Origin: Planctomycetota bacterium
GTDB taxonomy: Bacteria > Planctomycetota > B15-G4
DNA length: 42,374 nt
Assembly: GCA_029259695.1 (NCBI GenBank)
Contig: JAJDEQ010000189.1
Coordinates: forward strand, 1-42,374
Direction: 5' to 3'
Within the stretch, counting starts at the first letter, position 1. Every line of letters starts with the position of its first letter. Shown one piece after another: positions 23,366 to 31,402 of this stretch. The notes under the pieces were generated by a model, which saw only the letters and a list, made by a program, of their open reading frames with translations, made no database searches and was not told where the DNA came from. The translations under genes were made by a program, and so were the position numbers.

Positions 23366-24181
23366 TCAGCGGAACGAGCGCCGTCCCACGATCCCGGCCA
23401 GGCGACGCACCAGCGCGCGGGGCAACCAGCGTCGCACCCAAAGGTCGGCGCGGTTGCCCAGGCTGGGGATGCACACGGCCCGCCTGCGCTGCAAGGCGCG
23501 CAGGGCCCCGTCCACGACCTGCTCGGGGGTGCTCCAGGCCACCGTCGGCAGACGTGACGTGTCCACACCGGCGCGCTCGAAGAACTCGGTACGTGTGGCG
23601 CCCGGACACACCAGCAGGACCGCGACCTCGGTGCCCCGCACTTCCTCGTAGAGCGCCTCGGTGAAGCTCGCCACGAAGGCCTTCGCCGCGCAGTAGGTGG
23701 CGTGGAACGGGCCCGGGCGGAAGGCCGCCGTCGAGGCCACGTTGACGATGGCGCCCCGTTGCCTTGCGAGCATGCCCGGCAACGCCGCCTGGCTCAGGCG
23801 CACGGTGGCCAGGACGAGCAGACGCACCTCGTCGGCCTCCCCCTCCGGATCGAGGTCGGACAGCGCGCCGTAGGTTCCGCTACCGGCGTTGTTCACCAGC
23901 AGGTCCACGAACGGTTCCGCCGTGAGCCGTCGACCCACGCGACGCATGTCGTCCTCGATTGAGAGGTCGGCCACCAGCGTCTCGGTCGGCACGCCGTGCT
24001 CGGCCCTCAGACGGCCGCCCAGTTCGTCGAGCACTTCGCCCCGCCGGGCCACGAGCACCAGACCGTGTCCGTCCCGCGCCAGGCGCTCGGCGAAGGCGCG
24101 ACCGATTCCCGACGACGCGCCGGTCACCAGCGCCCACCGGACCGCGGTGTCCCCTCGCGGCGACGGAGCACGCACGGTCAC
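23366..24181 (-). CDS. Short-chain dehydrogenase/reductase
   Basis: 271 residues from the GTG at 24181, which overlaps the trmFO stop as GTGA; the frame continues upstream into trmFO and that part is not coding. Classical SDR features: TGASSGIG at 20-27 for NAD(P), NNAG at 97-100, Ser150 with Tyr163-x3-Lys167 as the catalytic set. The C-terminal 70 residues (PGATRTEFF, then a basic tail WVRRWLPRALVRRLAG) resemble the DltE/YqjQ-type SDRs that often end in an amphipathic, membrane-touching segment. The substrate cannot be predicted. It is last in the YtkA-peroxidase-trmFO-SDR string. Confidence 0.88.
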   Translation of the reverse strand: MTVRAPSPRGDTAVRWALVTGASSGIGRAFAERLARDGHGLVLVARRGEVLDELGGRLRAEHGVPTETLVADLSIEDDMRRVGRRLTAEPFVDLLVNNAGSGTYGALSDLDPEGEADEVRLLVLATVRLSQAALPGMLARQRGAIVNVASTAAFRPGPFHATYCAAKAFVASFTEALYEEVRGTEVAVLLVCPGATRTEFFERAGVDTSRLPTVAWSTPEQVVDGALRALQRRRAVCIPSLGNRADLWVRRWLPRALVRRLAGIVGRRSFR

Positions 24182-25614
24182 GCGGCCGAACCCGCGTCGG
24201 ACGCCGCACCGGCTTCCGCCGTCACACCCGAGGCGCTGCACGACGACTCGTCGGTCGGCGTTCCCGCGGCCAGCCAACCCAGGTCATGGCGCTCGATCCA
24301 GGCCGCCATGTCGCCCAACGCGCGCTCGGCCAGCCAGGTGCGCTTGGCAGCACGGGCGCCCTTGCCGCGGAAGCGTTGCGCGGGCGCAGGCAGCAGGCCG
24401 AAGTTGCTGTTCATCGGCTGGAAGTGGCGCGGATCGGCGTCGCGGATGTAGCCCATCAGGCCGCCGATCATGGTCGTGCGCGGCGGTGGTTCGAGGACTG
24501 CACCGCGCGCGCGGGCGACCATCGCCAGGGCGGCCATGAGCCCCATCGCTGCGCTCTCGGCGTAGCCCTCGCAACCCACGATCTGTCCCGCGAACCACAG
24601 GTCCCGTCGCGAGCGCAGCGAGAGGTCCTCGCACAACAGCGCCGGCGTGCTGATGAAGGTGTTGCGGTGGATGCTCCCCAGGCGCACGAACTCGGCCCGC
24701 TCCAATCCCGGGATCAGGCGGAACACCCGCTTCTGCTCCGGGTACTTCAGCTTGGTCTGGAAGCCCACGAGGTTGTAGAGCTGGCCTGCCTTGTCCTCGC
24801 GCCGCAGTTGCACGACGGCGTGAGGGATGGCTCCCGTGCGCGGGTCGGGAAGACCCACGGGGCGCATGGGGCCGAAGGCGAGCGTCTGTCGGCCGCGGTC
24901 GGCCATGACCTCGATCGGCATGCAACCCTCGAAGTAGCGCTCCTGCTCGAAGTCCTTGGCGAGCACCTTCTCGGCCGCCACGAGCTCGTCGATGAAGTGC
25001 TCGTAGTCGTCCGGTCCGAGGGGGCAGTTCAGGAAGTCGGGTTCACCGCGGCCGTGGCGCGTGGCGGCGTAGACCACGTCGGCGTCGATCGAGTCGGCGG
25101 CGACGATGGGCGCGATCGCGTCGTAGAAGAAGAGCTGCGTGCGGCCCGCGGCGCGCGCGATGGAGAGCGCCAGGGACTCGCTGGTGAGCGGCCCCGTGGC
25201 CACGAGGGTGGGCCCCCGGGGCAACGCGGCGACCTCGCCACGCACGACGGTCACCCGCTCGAGCGCCGCGATGGCGCCGGTCACGTCGCGCGCGAAGCCC
25301 TCGCGCTCCACGGCGAGTGAGTTCCCGGCCGGGACCGCGTGTCGCGTCGCGGCCTGCACCACCAGGCTCCCCAGCAGTTGCAGCTCGGCCAACAGCACGC
25401 CCTTGCCGGTGGAGATCTCGCGCGAACCCAGTGAGTTGCTGCACACCAGCTCGGCCAGATCGCCCGTCTTGTGCGCCGGCGTGGGACGCTCCGGCCGCAT
25501 CTCGTGCAGGGCGACGTCGAAGCCCGCGGCGGCCAGCACCCGGGCGGCCTCCGAGCCCGCCAGACCGCCGCCCACGATGGTCACGCTTCCGTCGCCGAAC
25601 CCCGAAGCGTTCAC
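24178..25614 (-). CDS. trmFO: TrmFO, folate/FAD-dependent tRNA uracil-54 C5-methyltransferase
   Basis: 478 residues from the GTG at 25614. The FAD-binding start is VTIVGGGLAGSEAA. Family-specific motifs follow: HEMRP, AELVCSNSLGS (C58), FYDAIAPIV, NCPL, YFEGCMPIEVMA (C231), GLPDPRTG, VGFQTKLKYPEQKRVFRLIPG and CEGYAESAAMG. The two Cys correspond to the catalytic pair described for TrmFO. It uses methylenetetrahydrofolate and FADH2 to make T54 in tRNA. The C-terminal 30 residues after the last conserved block are Ser/Ala-rich. Both ends overlap neighbours in GTGA: the peroxidase gene upstream and the SDR downstream. This is an unusual company for a housekeeping tRNA enzyme. Confidence 0.95.
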   Translation of the reverse strand: MNASGFGDGSVTIVGGGLAGSEAARVLAAAGFDVALHEMRPERPTPAHKTGDLAELVCSNSLGSREISTGKGVLLAELQLLGSLVVQAATRHAVPAGNSLAVEREGFARDVTGAIAALERVTVVRGEVAALPRGPTLVATGPLTSESLALSIARAAGRTQLFFYDAIAPIVAADSIDADVVYAATRHGRGEPDFLNCPLGPDDYEHFIDELVAAEKVLAKDFEQERYFEGCMPIEVMADRGRQTLAFGPMRPVGLPDPRTGAIPHAVVQLRREDKAGQLYNLVGFQTKLKYPEQKRVFRLIPGLERAEFVRLGSIHRNTFISTPALLCEDLSLRSRRDLWFAGQIVGCEGYAESAAMGLMAALAMVARARGAVLEPPPRTTMIGGLMGYIRDADPRHFQPMNSNFGLLPAPAQRFRGKGARAAKRTWLAERALGDMAAWIERHDLGWLAAGTPTDESSCSASGVTAEAGAASDAGSAA

Positions 25615-26999
25615 CGCGAACCCAACGGCTGCGAGGAACGGGACGGAGTCACCGGCGGCGGCGTCAACTCCGGAGCCACGTCGTCATCGGTGAGGGCCGC
25701 CAGGAAGGCTGCGAGGTCCTGCTTCTGCCTGTCGCTCAGGTCGAGCGGCACGAGGATCTTCTCCGGGTGACGGGAGTCGATGGCCCCCTCCAGGGTCGAG
25801 TAGTAGTGCAACACCGCGTCCAGGTCGACCATCTGCCCCTGGTGCATGTACGGCGCCGTGCGGGTCACGTTGCGCAGCGAAGGCGTCTTGAACTCACCCG
25901 GCGCGAGGTGATCGGTCTTCAGGTAGCCCACCCGCAATTCTCCCGCGCCCGCCGGGTCGTCGCTGAAGGCGCCGACGCCGTTGAACGGATCGGAGAGCAG
26001 CTGGAGGATCCCCACCGAACGCCCGGGGTCGATCGGCATGCCGTCGGCCGGCGGCACGCGGATGTCGTGGAACTCCATGTCGGTGAAGTTGGGCCCGGTG
26101 TGGCACAGGTGGCAGTTCCCATCGCCCATGAACAACTGCAGACCCCGCTGGGCGGACGGCGACAGCGCCGACAGCTTGCCCGCATCCCCGTCGCGCAGTC
26201 CTTCGACGAACACGTCGAACGGTGCGCGGTCCGACACGATCGTGCCCACGAAGGCACCCAGCGCCTTGCCCATGTCGGCGAACACCCGATCGACCACGAG
26301 CTGATCCGCGGCGCTCATGCCGTCCCACGCCCGCTGGTGCGGATGTTCGCGGTCGTCGCGCACGGGGCGCCCCTGAGCGGGGAAACGGCGTGCGTCCGAG
26401 ACGTCGGGCAGCGGACCGAAGAGCGCTTCGTACGCGTCGCGCAGCGCGGGCTCGCCGGCCAGGTAGTGCACGTACTGCAGCCGGCTGCCGCCGTGTTCCC
26501 GTGGGTCCTCCAGCGGGCCCAGGGCCTGGGCCCACAGGGAATCGGAGCGCCCGTCCCAGAACAACCAGCGGTTGTAGGCCACGTTCCAGAGCGACGGCGT
26601 GTTGCGCGTCACGTCGGACAGCCCGCGGCCGGTCACCCGCCCGTCGGTCCAGGATTCCTCGGGGACGTGGCACGTCGCACAGGACACGCTGCCGTCGACC
26701 GAGAGCCCTTCGTCGTAGAACAGGGCGCGGCCCAGGGCCTGCGCCCGCGGGTCGCGGAAGACGGAGTTGGTGGGATCGTCGGGGACCGGCGGCAAGGGCG
26801 AGTGGGTCAGCGTGCGCCGCAACTCCTGCGGGCTGAGGCGCACCGCCAGGGAGTCGTCCGCCGTCTCAGCGGGGGCGTGCTCCGGCCCCGGATCAGAGGA
26901 CAACCCGTCGCGGCCCTCGAGCGGTCCCACACCCCCACCCGCTCCGCACCCGGATGCCGCGGCGAGCGGGAGCAGCAGGACGCCGACGAGCCAGCCCAT
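25611..26999 (-). CDS. Di-heme cytochrome c peroxidase / MauG family lipoprotein
   Basis: 462 residues from the ATG at 26999; a GTG at 27011 is possible, two bases after the upstream stop. The signal ends ASGC, a lipobox. Two CxxCH heme sites are seen, C107-ATC-H111 and C296-HLC-H300. LGRALFYDEGLS before the first heme and FKTPSLRNVTRTAPYMHQGQM after the second are hallmarks of the CCP/MauG family, with the Met/His in the last motif a likely distal-ligand region. It would reduce peroxides, or oxidise a protein partner, in the periplasm. An acidic, low-complexity linker (about 20-58) separates the anchor from the domain. It overlaps trmFO by GTGA and follows the YtkA-like gene. Confidence 0.9.
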   Translation of the reverse strand: MGWLVGVLLLPLAAASGCGAGGGVGPLEGRDGLSSDPGPEHAPAETADDSLAVRLSPQELRRTLTHSPLPPVPDDPTNSVFRDPRAQALGRALFYDEGLSVDGSVSCATCHVPEESWTDGRVTGRGLSDVTRNTPSLWNVAYNRWLFWDGRSDSLWAQALGPLEDPREHGGSRLQYVHYLAGEPALRDAYEALFGPLPDVSDARRFPAQGRPVRDDREHPHQRAWDGMSAADQLVVDRVFADMGKALGAFVGTIVSDRAPFDVFVEGLRDGDAGKLSALSPSAQRGLQLFMGDGNCHLCHTGPNFTDMEFHDIRVPPADGMPIDPGRSVGILQLLSDPFNGVGAFSDDPAGAGELRVGYLKTDHLAPGEFKTPSLRNVTRTAPYMHQGQMVDLDAVLHYYSTLEGAIDSRHPEKILVPLDLSDRQKQDLAAFLAALTDDDVAPELTPPPVTPSRSSQPLGSR

Positions 27000-27013
27000 C
27001 GAAGCACGCACGC

Positions 27014-27562
27014 TCAGGGCAGCTCCACCGGGAAGGTCACGCGCTCGGAGTAGAACTGTCGCGTCACGTCGACGTTCAGCTCCCAGAAGCCCGACATGTG
27101 GAACAACATGCCGCGCACCCGGTGGACACCCTCGCGGCGCGACACGACCCGCGCCTTGCGGTGCATACCGTGTCCGTGGCCGGGCATCCAACCGGTCACG
27201 TTCACGAGCACGTCGTCGAGCAGCTCGGTCCGTTCCCCATCGGCGTAGACCCGCACGAGCAGCTCGAACGGCTCGTTGACCGGGATCGGCGCGGGCGCCG
27301 GCTCCCACTCGACCCAGAACGTGCCGCCGCGCGTCACCCCATGGGCGCCCGATGCGGCCAGCGCCGGGTCGGGCCCCGTGTCGGGGTCAGCGGCGGCCGC
27401 GCCCGGTGAGGCTCCCTCCGCCGCGGTCGGGGCACCGGCGTGGGGCTCGGGCGGGGGCGGGTCGGCCCCACCACGATCCGCGCTCACGCATGCAGCCAGC
27501 ACGAGCACAACCGGCGCCAGGCAGGAAAGGGTGCGACGAGGACGAACGGAACGCGCGGGCAT
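27014..27562 (-). CDS. YtkA/FixH-like lipoprotein
   Basis: 182 residues from the ATG at 27562, chosen for GGGGTG six bases upstream. The lipobox LAAC puts the lipidated Cys at 25. A Pro/Ala/Gly-rich linker spans about 30-75. The C-terminal beta domain has the pattern of YtkA-like proteins: FELLVRVYADG, VTGWMPGHGHGMHRKARV, GVHRVRGMLFHMSGFWELNVDV. The HGHGMH cluster and following Met/His could bind copper, as proposed for some relatives; that is inference. It is the promoter-proximal gene of the operon and often accompanies di-heme peroxidases in other genomes, as I recall. Confidence 0.8.
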   Translation of the reverse strand: MPARSVRPRRTLSCLAPVVLVLAACVSADRGGADPPPPEPHAGAPTAAEGASPGAAAADPDTGPDPALAASGAHGVTRGGTFWVEWEPAPAPIPVNEPFELLVRVYADGERTELLDDVLVNVTGWMPGHGHGMHRKARVVSRREGVHRVRGMLFHMSGFWELNVDVTRQFYSERVTFPVELP

Positions 27563-27627
27563 GCGTGTCACCCCGGTGGACGGAACCCGCCGGCCGCGAA
27601 CGGCGACCGGCGGGCGCAGGACCACCT

Positions 27628-27633
27628 AGGCTA
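27628..27633 (-). promoter_or_regulatory. Candidate -10 hexamer for the YtkA-peroxidase-trmFO operon
   Basis: On the minus strand the hexamer reads TAGCCT, preceded by GT, 65 bases before the YtkA start. No convincing -35 was found 17 bases away. It is supported mainly by similar hexamers before glcD, the SdrD-B gene and the M14 peptidase. Confidence 0.3.
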
Positions 27634-27701
27634 ACAACAGCGGGCCTCGAGGGGAGCAGCGGACTGCCAGCCCAACCGCACGCGGCGCGCGCCGCCGGCA
27701 G

Positions 27702-29270
27702 CTACTCGAGGACGACCCGCAGCACGACCGCCGCGTCCCCGTCCACGAGTTCGAGCAACAGCCCCTGGACCTCGAAGTCCAGCGGCACGTGCTTGCCACC
27801 GGGCGCGACGTTGCTGTCGAAGACGAGCCGGCCCGAGCCGTTCGGCGTCACGCTCAACGCGGCTCGCTCGACACCGTCCACTCTCACCGTGAACTCGCCG
27901 GGCTCCAGGTCCACGGCCTTGATGCGCACGACCTCGCGACCGTTCTTGATGCGGAAGCGCAGCGTGCCCCGCGCGTCCAGGTCCGCGCCGCCGTTGACGA
28001 GGTTGAGCCGCAACTGGGTCTCGCTGCGCCTCTCCTTCACCAGCAGGCCCAGGGCTTCCTGGACGGAGGTCGGGAACACGGCGCTGAGCAGCACGTCCTC
28101 ACCGGACTTCACCGCGATCAACTGGCCCTTCACGTCGAAGTCGAGCAGCAGCTCAGCGTTCTCCGGCGCGGTCGAGAACTCGATCTCGCCCTCGCCGCCG
28201 GTGACGGTGAGCACACCCCGCTCCACGCCGCCCACACACACCTGGTAGGCACCGTCGCTCACGTCCTCGATCTCGATCTCCAACTTGTCGCGCTCGTCCT
28301 GCTCGAAGGTGGCCTTGCCGGACGCACCGAACAGCAAGCCCGAGCTGTGCAGCACGACCAGCAGCTTGTCGGTCTTCTTCTTGCCGAGGTCCTTGGCGCC
28401 CGACTTGCCGTTCTTGGGCGGCTTGCCGCCACTCATCACACCGCTGGCCGGCAGCACGCCCGTGAGGAAGACGACGTCGGCCGCCACGACCTCGACCGCC
28501 GAGCCGAGCGGATCGAAGTCGAGCAGTGCGTGGATCTCGAGCTCGTCGTCACCATCGTCCGGGTCGTCATCGGGGGGATTGCGGAAGTCGAGCTCGACCT
28601 CCCGGAAACCCTGCGTGTCGAAGGTCGACACGATCGTGCCGGCCACGACGAGGTCGTAGGTGCCGTCGTCGAGGTCCTCGAGGTTGACCTTGAAGCGCGT
28701 CTCGCCGGGCTTCACCTCGTGACGCAAGCGCCCCTTGGCGTTGAGATCGGGCCCCACGTTCACCATGAAGACCTCGATCTTGCCCTTCTTGTTCCCGGCG
28801 CCGCCGCCCCCGCCACCAGCGCCGCCTCCACCCCCTCCGCCGGGCGCGAACACGTCGGAGAAGAACACCGTGGCGCCCTGGCGCACCTCGACCTGCTGGT
28901 CGAACACGTCGAAGTCGAACAGGGGCTTGGGAGCATCGAGCGGCGTCTCGAACTCGATCTCACCCTCGCTCGTCTCGCCGCTCACGTCGAACGTGCCGCG
29001 GGACACGCCGCCCACGAACAGCTCGTAGGTCCCGGCGTCCATCTGCTCCAGTTCGACCTCCAGGTCCTGCTCGTCACCGCGATCGCGGAAACGCATCTTG
29101 GCCCGGCCGTCGGCGTCCTCGCCGGTGCTGGCCAGGAACTGGATCTGGATCAGTTCGTCGTCGTCGTCGTCGGGGGCGGCGTGGGCGCCTTGGGCGATCA
29201 GCCCGGCGGCGGCCAGGGCCACGACGAACACAGGCCGGCGTACGGCAGTGAAGATCGAGTGCAGTCTCAT
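27702..29270 (-). CDS. Secreted protein of four tandem beta-domain repeats, function unknown
   Basis: 522 residues with a signal peptide ending AHA. After a poly-Asp run (PDDDDDE) there are four copies of a domain of about 100-115 residues, at about 40-142, 163-275, 302-402 and 411-522. Each copy runs: short strand, a segment ending in G(R/T/K)AxFRxR-like residues, LxxxDxGTYxLxVxG, GExEFxTxxxx, LDFDxxGxxVEV, and a final VFLxxVF. Linkers differ: poly-Gly between 1 and 2, Lys/Gly-rich between 2 and 3. Strong acidity and the DDDPDDGDDE loop in copy 2 suggest calcium or metal binding. No catalytic residue pattern or known family was recognised. It is a likely surface or matrix protein, probably transcribed alone. 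Confidence 0.8.
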   Translation of the reverse strand: MRLHSIFTAVRRPVFVVALAAAGLIAQGAHAAPDDDDDELIQIQFLASTGEDADGRAKMRFRDRGDEQDLEVELEQMDAGTYELFVGGVSRGTFDVSGETSEGEIEFETPLDAPKPLFDFDVFDQQVEVRQGATVFFSDVFAPGGGGGGGAGGGGGGAGNKKGKIEVFMVNVGPDLNAKGRLRHEVKPGETRFKVNLEDLDDGTYDLVVAGTIVSTFDTQGFREVELDFRNPPDDDPDDGDDELEIHALLDFDPLGSAVEVVAADVVFLTGVLPASGVMSGGKPPKNGKSGAKDLGKKKTDKLLVVLHSSGLLFGASGKATFEQDERDKLEIEIEDVSDGAYQVCVGGVERGVLTVTGGEGEIEFSTAPENAELLLDFDVKGQLIAVKSGEDVLLSAVFPTSVQEALGLLVKERRSETQLRLNLVNGGADLDARGTLRFRIKNGREVVRIKAVDLEPGEFTVRVDGVERAALSVTPNGSGRLVFDSNVAPGGKHVPLDFEVQGLLLELVDGDAAVVLRVVLE

Positions 29271-29665
29271 GGTGTTGCTCGTTGCGGGTGGATGTTCGGG
29301 AGGGAGGAGGGCAGAGCCGGGAGCGAGCCGCGTGGGTCGCGGCAGGCAACGCCCGCCGGATCACATGCTGGCACGCCCCCTGGCAATGCTCTCGTGACAG
29401 TTCTGCAATCGGCGTGCCATTCGAGTCGGTCGAGCCAACCGACCGCCCGCTTCCCCCCGCAGAGCTCCGCCTGACACTCGGGGCTCGCGACGGGTGCGGC
29501 CTCGCACGCCCAGGACGTCGACACGCTGTCCAGGATCTGGACACGGCACCGCTCGGCGGCCCGCCTTGCAAGACGCCGAGTCCGCCACGACCGGCGTGCG
29601 GGTGCATAATCAGCTCCTTGCCCCAACGCACCCGGCCACTCCCCCTGCATGAGTTTCCCCCACAC
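29271..29665. other. 395-base divergent spacer without a gene
   Basis: It separates the four-repeat protein (-) from the propeller protein (+). It holds a dyad CGGTCG-N7-CGACCG at 29427-29445, the palindrome at 29527-29543, and CATAAT at 29605-29610, a -10 candidate 55 bases before the propeller start. A sigma-54-like TGGCACG at 29369-29375 has a mis-spaced second half. Frames open through this spacer have no start signal or protein character. Confidence 0.5.
29527..29543. promoter_or_regulatory. Palindrome TGTCCAG-N3-CTGGACA
   Basis: A perfect 7-bp dyad, 62 bases before the CATAAT hexamer of the propeller gene. Its half-site TGTCCA/TGGACA also forms the dyad upstream of the kinase/sigma-54 regulator at 36270-36292, though the half-sites face the other way. 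Candidate operator. Confidence 0.45.
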
Positions 29666-31402
29666 GTGAAGCCACTCCTGACGTTGATGCTCTGCCTGCT
29701 CACAGGCCTTGGTGCCGAAGCGGCAGCCCAGACCGCATTCGTCGTCCGCGAGGGCGCCACGGGTGCGGCCCTCTGGCGCACCGACGGCGGGACGGCGGAA
29801 CTGGTCGCCGCACCGATCGCATTCGACCCCGTCGCCCTGGCCGGTCGCGCCCTTCGCCATCGACTCCGACTCGACCTGCCGGCGCGAGTCGACGATGGCG
29901 TGACGACGCGTGTGCGTCTGCCTCAAGGCGGCAGCCTGTTCCTCCTGCGCCATGGCGACCTCGCCCGGGTCATGCACATCACCGCAGCCGGAGAGGCGCG
30001 GTTGCACCTGGGGATCGACACGACAACGCCGGGGGCAACGCTCCTGAGCCGGGTGGCCGTCAGCGACGACGGCACCCGTGCGCTGGTCGCCACGAGCGCT
30101 GCCGCCGGTGGCGACGTCTTCGTGCTCGACCTCGAAGCCGGCGCGCCCGCCCGATCCCTCACTCCGGCGCAACCGCCCCTCGCCGTGTCGGATCTCTCGC
30201 TGCGGGTCTCGAAAGGACACGCATGGTTCGCCGATGCCCAGGGCGCGCTGCGTCACGCCGACCTCACGTCCGATGCCAACGCGATCGAGATCCCACTGCA
30301 GCTCCCCGCCGGCACGACCCTGCTGCCCGAACTGGCTGCGGACCGCGATGCCACCTGCGTCGCCTTCGTCACCGAGAACAGCTCGGGCCGCCGACACATC
30401 CGCCTGGCCGACGGAACCGGCGCCGTCACACTCGTGACCCCGCTCCCCGGCTCCTACGACCTGCCGCGCTACGACTCACCCCTGGGCCCCATGCTGGCCG
30501 TCTCACCGGGTGGACTCCATGTCGCCTACCGCGCCCGGTTGCCCACGCGCGAGTTGCTCGTGCAGCGCACCGACAGCCCGGCACCCGTCATGCAGGTCAC
30601 AGGTGACCTCAACTTCGACGACACCATCGACAACGTCGGTGTGATCGAGTTCGTGGGCATCTCCCTGCTGGTCTTCATCGCGGGTGAAGTCGACCCGCTG
30701 CTCCCCGACGGCCCCATCGGCTCCGCCGACGTCTACCGCATGGACGCACTCACCGGCGAGTCGTCGCTGCTCAATCTCACGCAGACCTCGGGGTTCGCCA
30801 CCACGCCGTTCGACGAGCCCGGGGAACTCGAAGTGCTGGAGGTCGTGGACGATCCCCAGGGCGCGCGCATGCTGATCGTCGTGGACCCGAGCGACGGCGA
30901 CTATGCGGTCGTCTCCGCTTCCCCCGTCAGCGCGGGTCTGGAAGTGGTCGCCGGCCCACTCGGACTCCCACCGAGCATCCGCGCCATGGGCGACGCGGCC
31001 CTCGTCGTCGCGCCGGACGGACCGCTGTCGGGAACCGACGTGCTGCTGATCCACCCCGAGGGGCACCCCGCCGGCACCCAACTCGTCGGCACGGCACCCG
31101 ACGGACTCGTCCTCGATCGCTTCGCCGAGCACCTGGGCTCGGGCGCCGGTGCCATGGTCGTCTCGGCCGGCCCGGGGCTCGAGTTCCCGCTCCTGCTCGA
31201 CATCACCACCGGCACGCCGGCACTCGCCTGGAACCTGCCGTTCGAAGCCGTGTCAGCCCAGATCGCCTTCGCCGCTGACGGCAGTCTCGTGGCGGGCCTC
31301 GGTTTCGCCGGCGGCCCGTTCCTGTTCGCGGCGTTCGGACCGCCGCTGGTCGGCTCCGTCATCCCCCTGCCCGTCGGCCACGGCTACCCGCTGCCCTACT
31401 GA
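29666..31402 (+). CDS. Secreted beta-propeller-like protein
   Basis: 578 residues from the GTG at 29666, chosen because it yields a clean signal peptide (LTLMLCLLTGLGAEAAAQ); no ribosome-binding site is evident. The mature part is a series of four-stranded repeats of the TolB/WD40-like type: VAVSDDGTRALVATS, LAADRDATCVAFVTENS, LAVSPGGLHVAYRAR, IAFAADGSLVAGLGF. The recurrent SxDGxxxAF pattern gives about six or seven blades. No enzyme motif was found, so it may bind a ligand or protein at the cell surface. Its end overlaps the end of the sigma-54 regulator on the other strand by seven bases (31396-31402). Confidence 0.7.
   Translation: MKPLLTLMLCLLTGLGAEAAAQTAFVVREGATGAALWRTDGGTAELVAAPIAFDPVALAGRALRHRLRLDLPARVDDGVTTRVRLPQGGSLFLLRHGDLARVMHITAAGEARLHLGIDTTTPGATLLSRVAVSDDGTRALVATSAAAGGDVFVLDLEAGAPARSLTPAQPPLAVSDLSLRVSKGHAWFADAQGALRHADLTSDANAIEIPLQLPAGTTLLPELAADRDATCVAFVTENSSGRRHIRLADGTGAVTLVTPLPGSYDLPRYDSPLGPMLAVSPGGLHVAYRARLPTRELLVQRTDSPAPVMQVTGDLNFDDTIDNVGVIEFVGISLLVFIAGEVDPLLPDGPIGSADVYRMDALTGESSLLNLTQTSGFATTPFDEPGELEVLEVVDDPQGARMLIVVDPSDGDYAVVSASPVSAGLEVVAGPLGLPPSIRAMGDAALVVAPDGPLSGTDVLLIHPEGHPAGTQLVGTAPDGLVLDRFAEHLGSGAGAMVVSAGPGLEFPLLLDITTGTPALAWNLPFEAVSAQIAFAADGSLVAGLGFAGGPFLFAAFGPPLVGSVIPLPVGHGYPLPY

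Noticed and set aside
25611..27308. Longer peroxidase reading from 27308
   Set aside because: The first 103 residues overlap the YtkA-like gene in another frame; the lipoprotein signal begins at 26999.
28790..28850. GCC-rich trinucleotide run as a separate repeat element
   Set aside because: It simply encodes the poly-Gly linker of the four-repeat protein.
29369..29385. Sigma-54 promoter-like TGGCACG followed by TGGCA before the propeller gene
   Set aside because: The GG and GC elements are 11 bases apart where 10 are required, and the -12 half is otherwise poor.
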